Positions 7,362-8,154 of a DNA stretch of 8,154 nt are shown piece after piece. The stretch lies in the NCBI GenBank assembly GCA_946404295.1, contig CAMJDE010000070.1, forward strand, positions 1 to 8,154, in the 5' to 3' direction. Both the position numbers and the translations under genes were made by a program. The stretch is from an uncultured Clostridia bacterium (lineage in GTDB: Bacteria; Bacillota; Clostridia; Oscillospirales; CAG-272). The notes under the pieces were generated by a model. The model saw nothing but the letters and a program-made list of their open reading frames with translations, made no database searches and was not told the DNA's origin. The stretch's first letter is position 1; each line of letters begins with the position of its first letter.

Positions 7362-7384
7362 ATTTTACCATATATTGGTAAAAT
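7362..7384. promoter_or_regulatory. Palindromic operator candidate over the promoter
   Basis: ATTTTACCA (7362-7370), a 5-base TATAT spacer and TGGTAAAAT (7376-7384) form a perfect 9-bp inverted repeat. It exactly fills the promoter spacer and covers the -10 box, stopping one base short of the -35 box. A dimeric regulator bound here would block RNA polymerase, so repression is the natural reading. I cannot assign it to a known regulator family: it does not match the Fur, PerR, Rex, CcpA or NrdR consensus as I know them. No second copy was seen in the window. It lacks the G+C stem and T-run of a terminator. Confidence 0.65.
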
Positions 7385-7391
7385 TTGTCAA
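7362..7391 (-). promoter_or_regulatory. Sigma-A promoter of the secreted peptidase-lipoprotein operon
   Basis: On the minus strand TTGACA (7391-7386) and TAAAAT (7367-7362) are separated by 18 bases. The -35 box is perfect and the -10 box has one mismatch. Transcription should start near 7355, about 40 bases before the ATG at 7314, and the leader contains the AGGAG ribosome site. A palindrome occupies the spacer and the -10 box and is listed separately. Confidence 0.82.
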
Positions 7392-7484
7392 CAGGTTTCC
7401 GGAAGAAAAGAGAAAGCAAATTACCAAACAGTTCGTTTCACCCTATTATAGTATCGAAAGAAATAAAAACCCTTATCTATTTCC

Positions 7485-7513
7485 ATTATATCATGTTTCC
7501 CATAAAAAAGCAA
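7485..7513 (-). promoter_or_regulatory. Possible second, upstream promoter
   Basis: On the minus strand TTGCTT (7513-7508) and a perfect TATAAT (7490-7485) are 17 bases apart. If used, it would give a transcript with a leader of about 165 bases that runs through the palindromic promoter into the secreted-protein gene. The stretch is AT-rich, so a chance match is possible. Its -35 box overlaps the T-run of the terminator candidate just upstream. Confidence 0.45.
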
Positions 7514-7536
7514 CTTCTCCGGGAACGCGCCCCGGA
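7504..7536 (-). terminator. Weak terminator candidate for the right-end gene
   Basis: TCCGGG (7536-7531 on the minus strand) pairs with CCCGGA (7523-7518) around a 7-base loop. A T6 run follows only after eight intervening bases (7509-7504). An alternative longer-loop pairing with the CCCGGG-rich stretch near 7550-7556 is possible. The position, 42 bases after the stop at 7578, suits a terminator, but the gap before the T-run makes it non-canonical. Confidence 0.45.
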
Positions 7537-7577
7537 ATCAAGAGGTTTCCCCGGGCGGGAGGTTTTCGGGATGGGGA

Positions 7578-8154
7578 TCAGCGGTACACGACGAAATAGG
7601 TTTCACCGTCGAAGCCGATCCCCTTGACGGTCGTTTGATCGGACGGCAGGATCCGTTGGCACGCCGCCGCGTAGTCGATCCCGTCGAGTCCGCTATATTT
7701 GCCGGTTGCGGGGTCTTTGTCGGAAATACGTTCCTTGACGGCGCGGGCGCCGTCGGCTTCATCTAACCGCAGTACCGTTTCGGCGATCAATTTGTCTTTT
7801 CGGTAACACAGAAGCAACATATATCTGCTCTCCCGCCCGTCTTCTCCCAGCAGCGGAACGCGCAGCTGCCAGTCGCTGTCGTATACGCCCGCGTGTTGGG
7901 TCAGATAGTTGGACGTGGGATAGGCGGCGCCGAGCGACCATTCGAAAACGGGGAACTTTTCAAGTTCGCCGGCTCTGAATTCCCACCAAGCGTCGAACGC
8001 TTCACGCCCTGCCTCAATCGAAGCGAAGGGCTCCACCAGTCGGAATTCCGTCAATTCATTTTCGTAATACCGGACCGCCTCGTCTCCCGCGTTTTTCCCG
8101 ACGGGATAGATCCGCCGCAGCCCCGGCATCTGATACACGAAGCCGAGGAGTTCA
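7578..8154 (-). CDS. Hypothetical protein, C-terminal part (5' end outside the window)
   Basis: The frame is open from the window edge to TGA at 7580-7578, giving about 192 visible residues. A GTG at 8138 and an ATG at 8129 are in frame, but neither has a ribosome site, and the frame continues upstream as ELLGF, so the gene most likely starts outside the window. The visible part is soluble, with no membrane segment or signal and many charged and aromatic residues (DAWWEFRAGELEKFPVFEW, DSDWQLRVPLL). It ends in FDGETYFVVYR. I recognise no family or catalytic motif. Its GC content matches the GC-rich genes and not the AT-rich block. It is on the same strand as the secreted-protein operon but separated by 263 bases that include promoters, so it is probably a separate transcription unit. 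Confidence 0.8.
   Translation of the reverse strand, partial: ELLGFVYQMPGLRRIYPVGKNAGDEAVRYYENELTEFRLVEPFASIEAGREAFDAWWEFRAGELEKFPVFEWSLGAAYPTSNYLTQHAGVYDSDWQLRVPLLGEDGRESRYMLLLCYRKDKLIAETVLRLDEADGARAVKERISDKDPATGKYSGLDGIDYAAACQRILPSDQTTVKGIGFDGETYFVVYR

Noticed and set aside
7362..7384. Palindrome read as a terminator for the right-end gene
   Set aside because: The stem is A+T-rich, no T-run follows it, and it sits precisely within a promoter, so an operator is the better reading.

Overview
The window looks like a piece of a moderately GC-rich genome from the Clostridia (Bacillota), probably a gut or environmental anaerobe of the Oscillospiraceae or Christensenellales type. The pointers are sigma-A promoters with TTGACA and TATAAT hexamers, AGGAG-type ribosome binding sites, intrinsic terminators, a Gram-positive lipoprotein, and a secreted protein whose N-terminal half resembles the WapA/DNRLRE proteins common in Clostridia. 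The lineage is inferred from these traits and not proven. All real genes seen are on the minus strand, so the order below follows transcription, from the right end of the window to the left.

Right end (8154 to 7578): the 3' part of an unrecognised protein gene that enters from outside the window. Next is a 263-base intergenic region. It holds a weak terminator candidate, a possible upstream promoter, and a strong promoter whose spacer and -10 box are filled by a perfect 9-5-9 palindrome, a likely repressor site.

Centre (7314 to 2467): a two-gene unit. The first gene encodes a 1269-residue secreted multidomain protein: signal peptide, WapA-like N-terminal module, DNRLRE domain, two ricin-type beta-trefoils, a Big_2-like Ig domain, a third beta-trefoil, and a C-terminal caspase/gingipain/CHAT-like (clan CD) cysteine peptidase domain with a His1107/Cys1151 dyad. 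The second gene, 39 bases downstream, encodes a 320-residue lipoprotein of unknown family. A strong terminator closes the unit. Much of the first gene's 3' half and part of the lipoprotein gene are markedly AT-rich (about 33-37% GC in sampled lines, against 65-72% in sampled lines near the gene's 5' half), which suggests a mosaic or transferred segment. The most interesting reading is a secreted, glycan-binding, polymorphic-toxin-like peptidase with a partner lipoprotein that could be an accessory, receptor or inhibitor. That function is inference.

Left end (2430 to 5): a housekeeping operon with a strong promoter, a fold-type I PLP aminotransferase of the MocR/LysN-like group, and, 12 bases later, trpS (tryptophanyl-tRNA synthetase). 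It ends in a 12-bp-stem terminator. No tRNA, rRNA, CRISPR, insertion sequence or T-box was seen.
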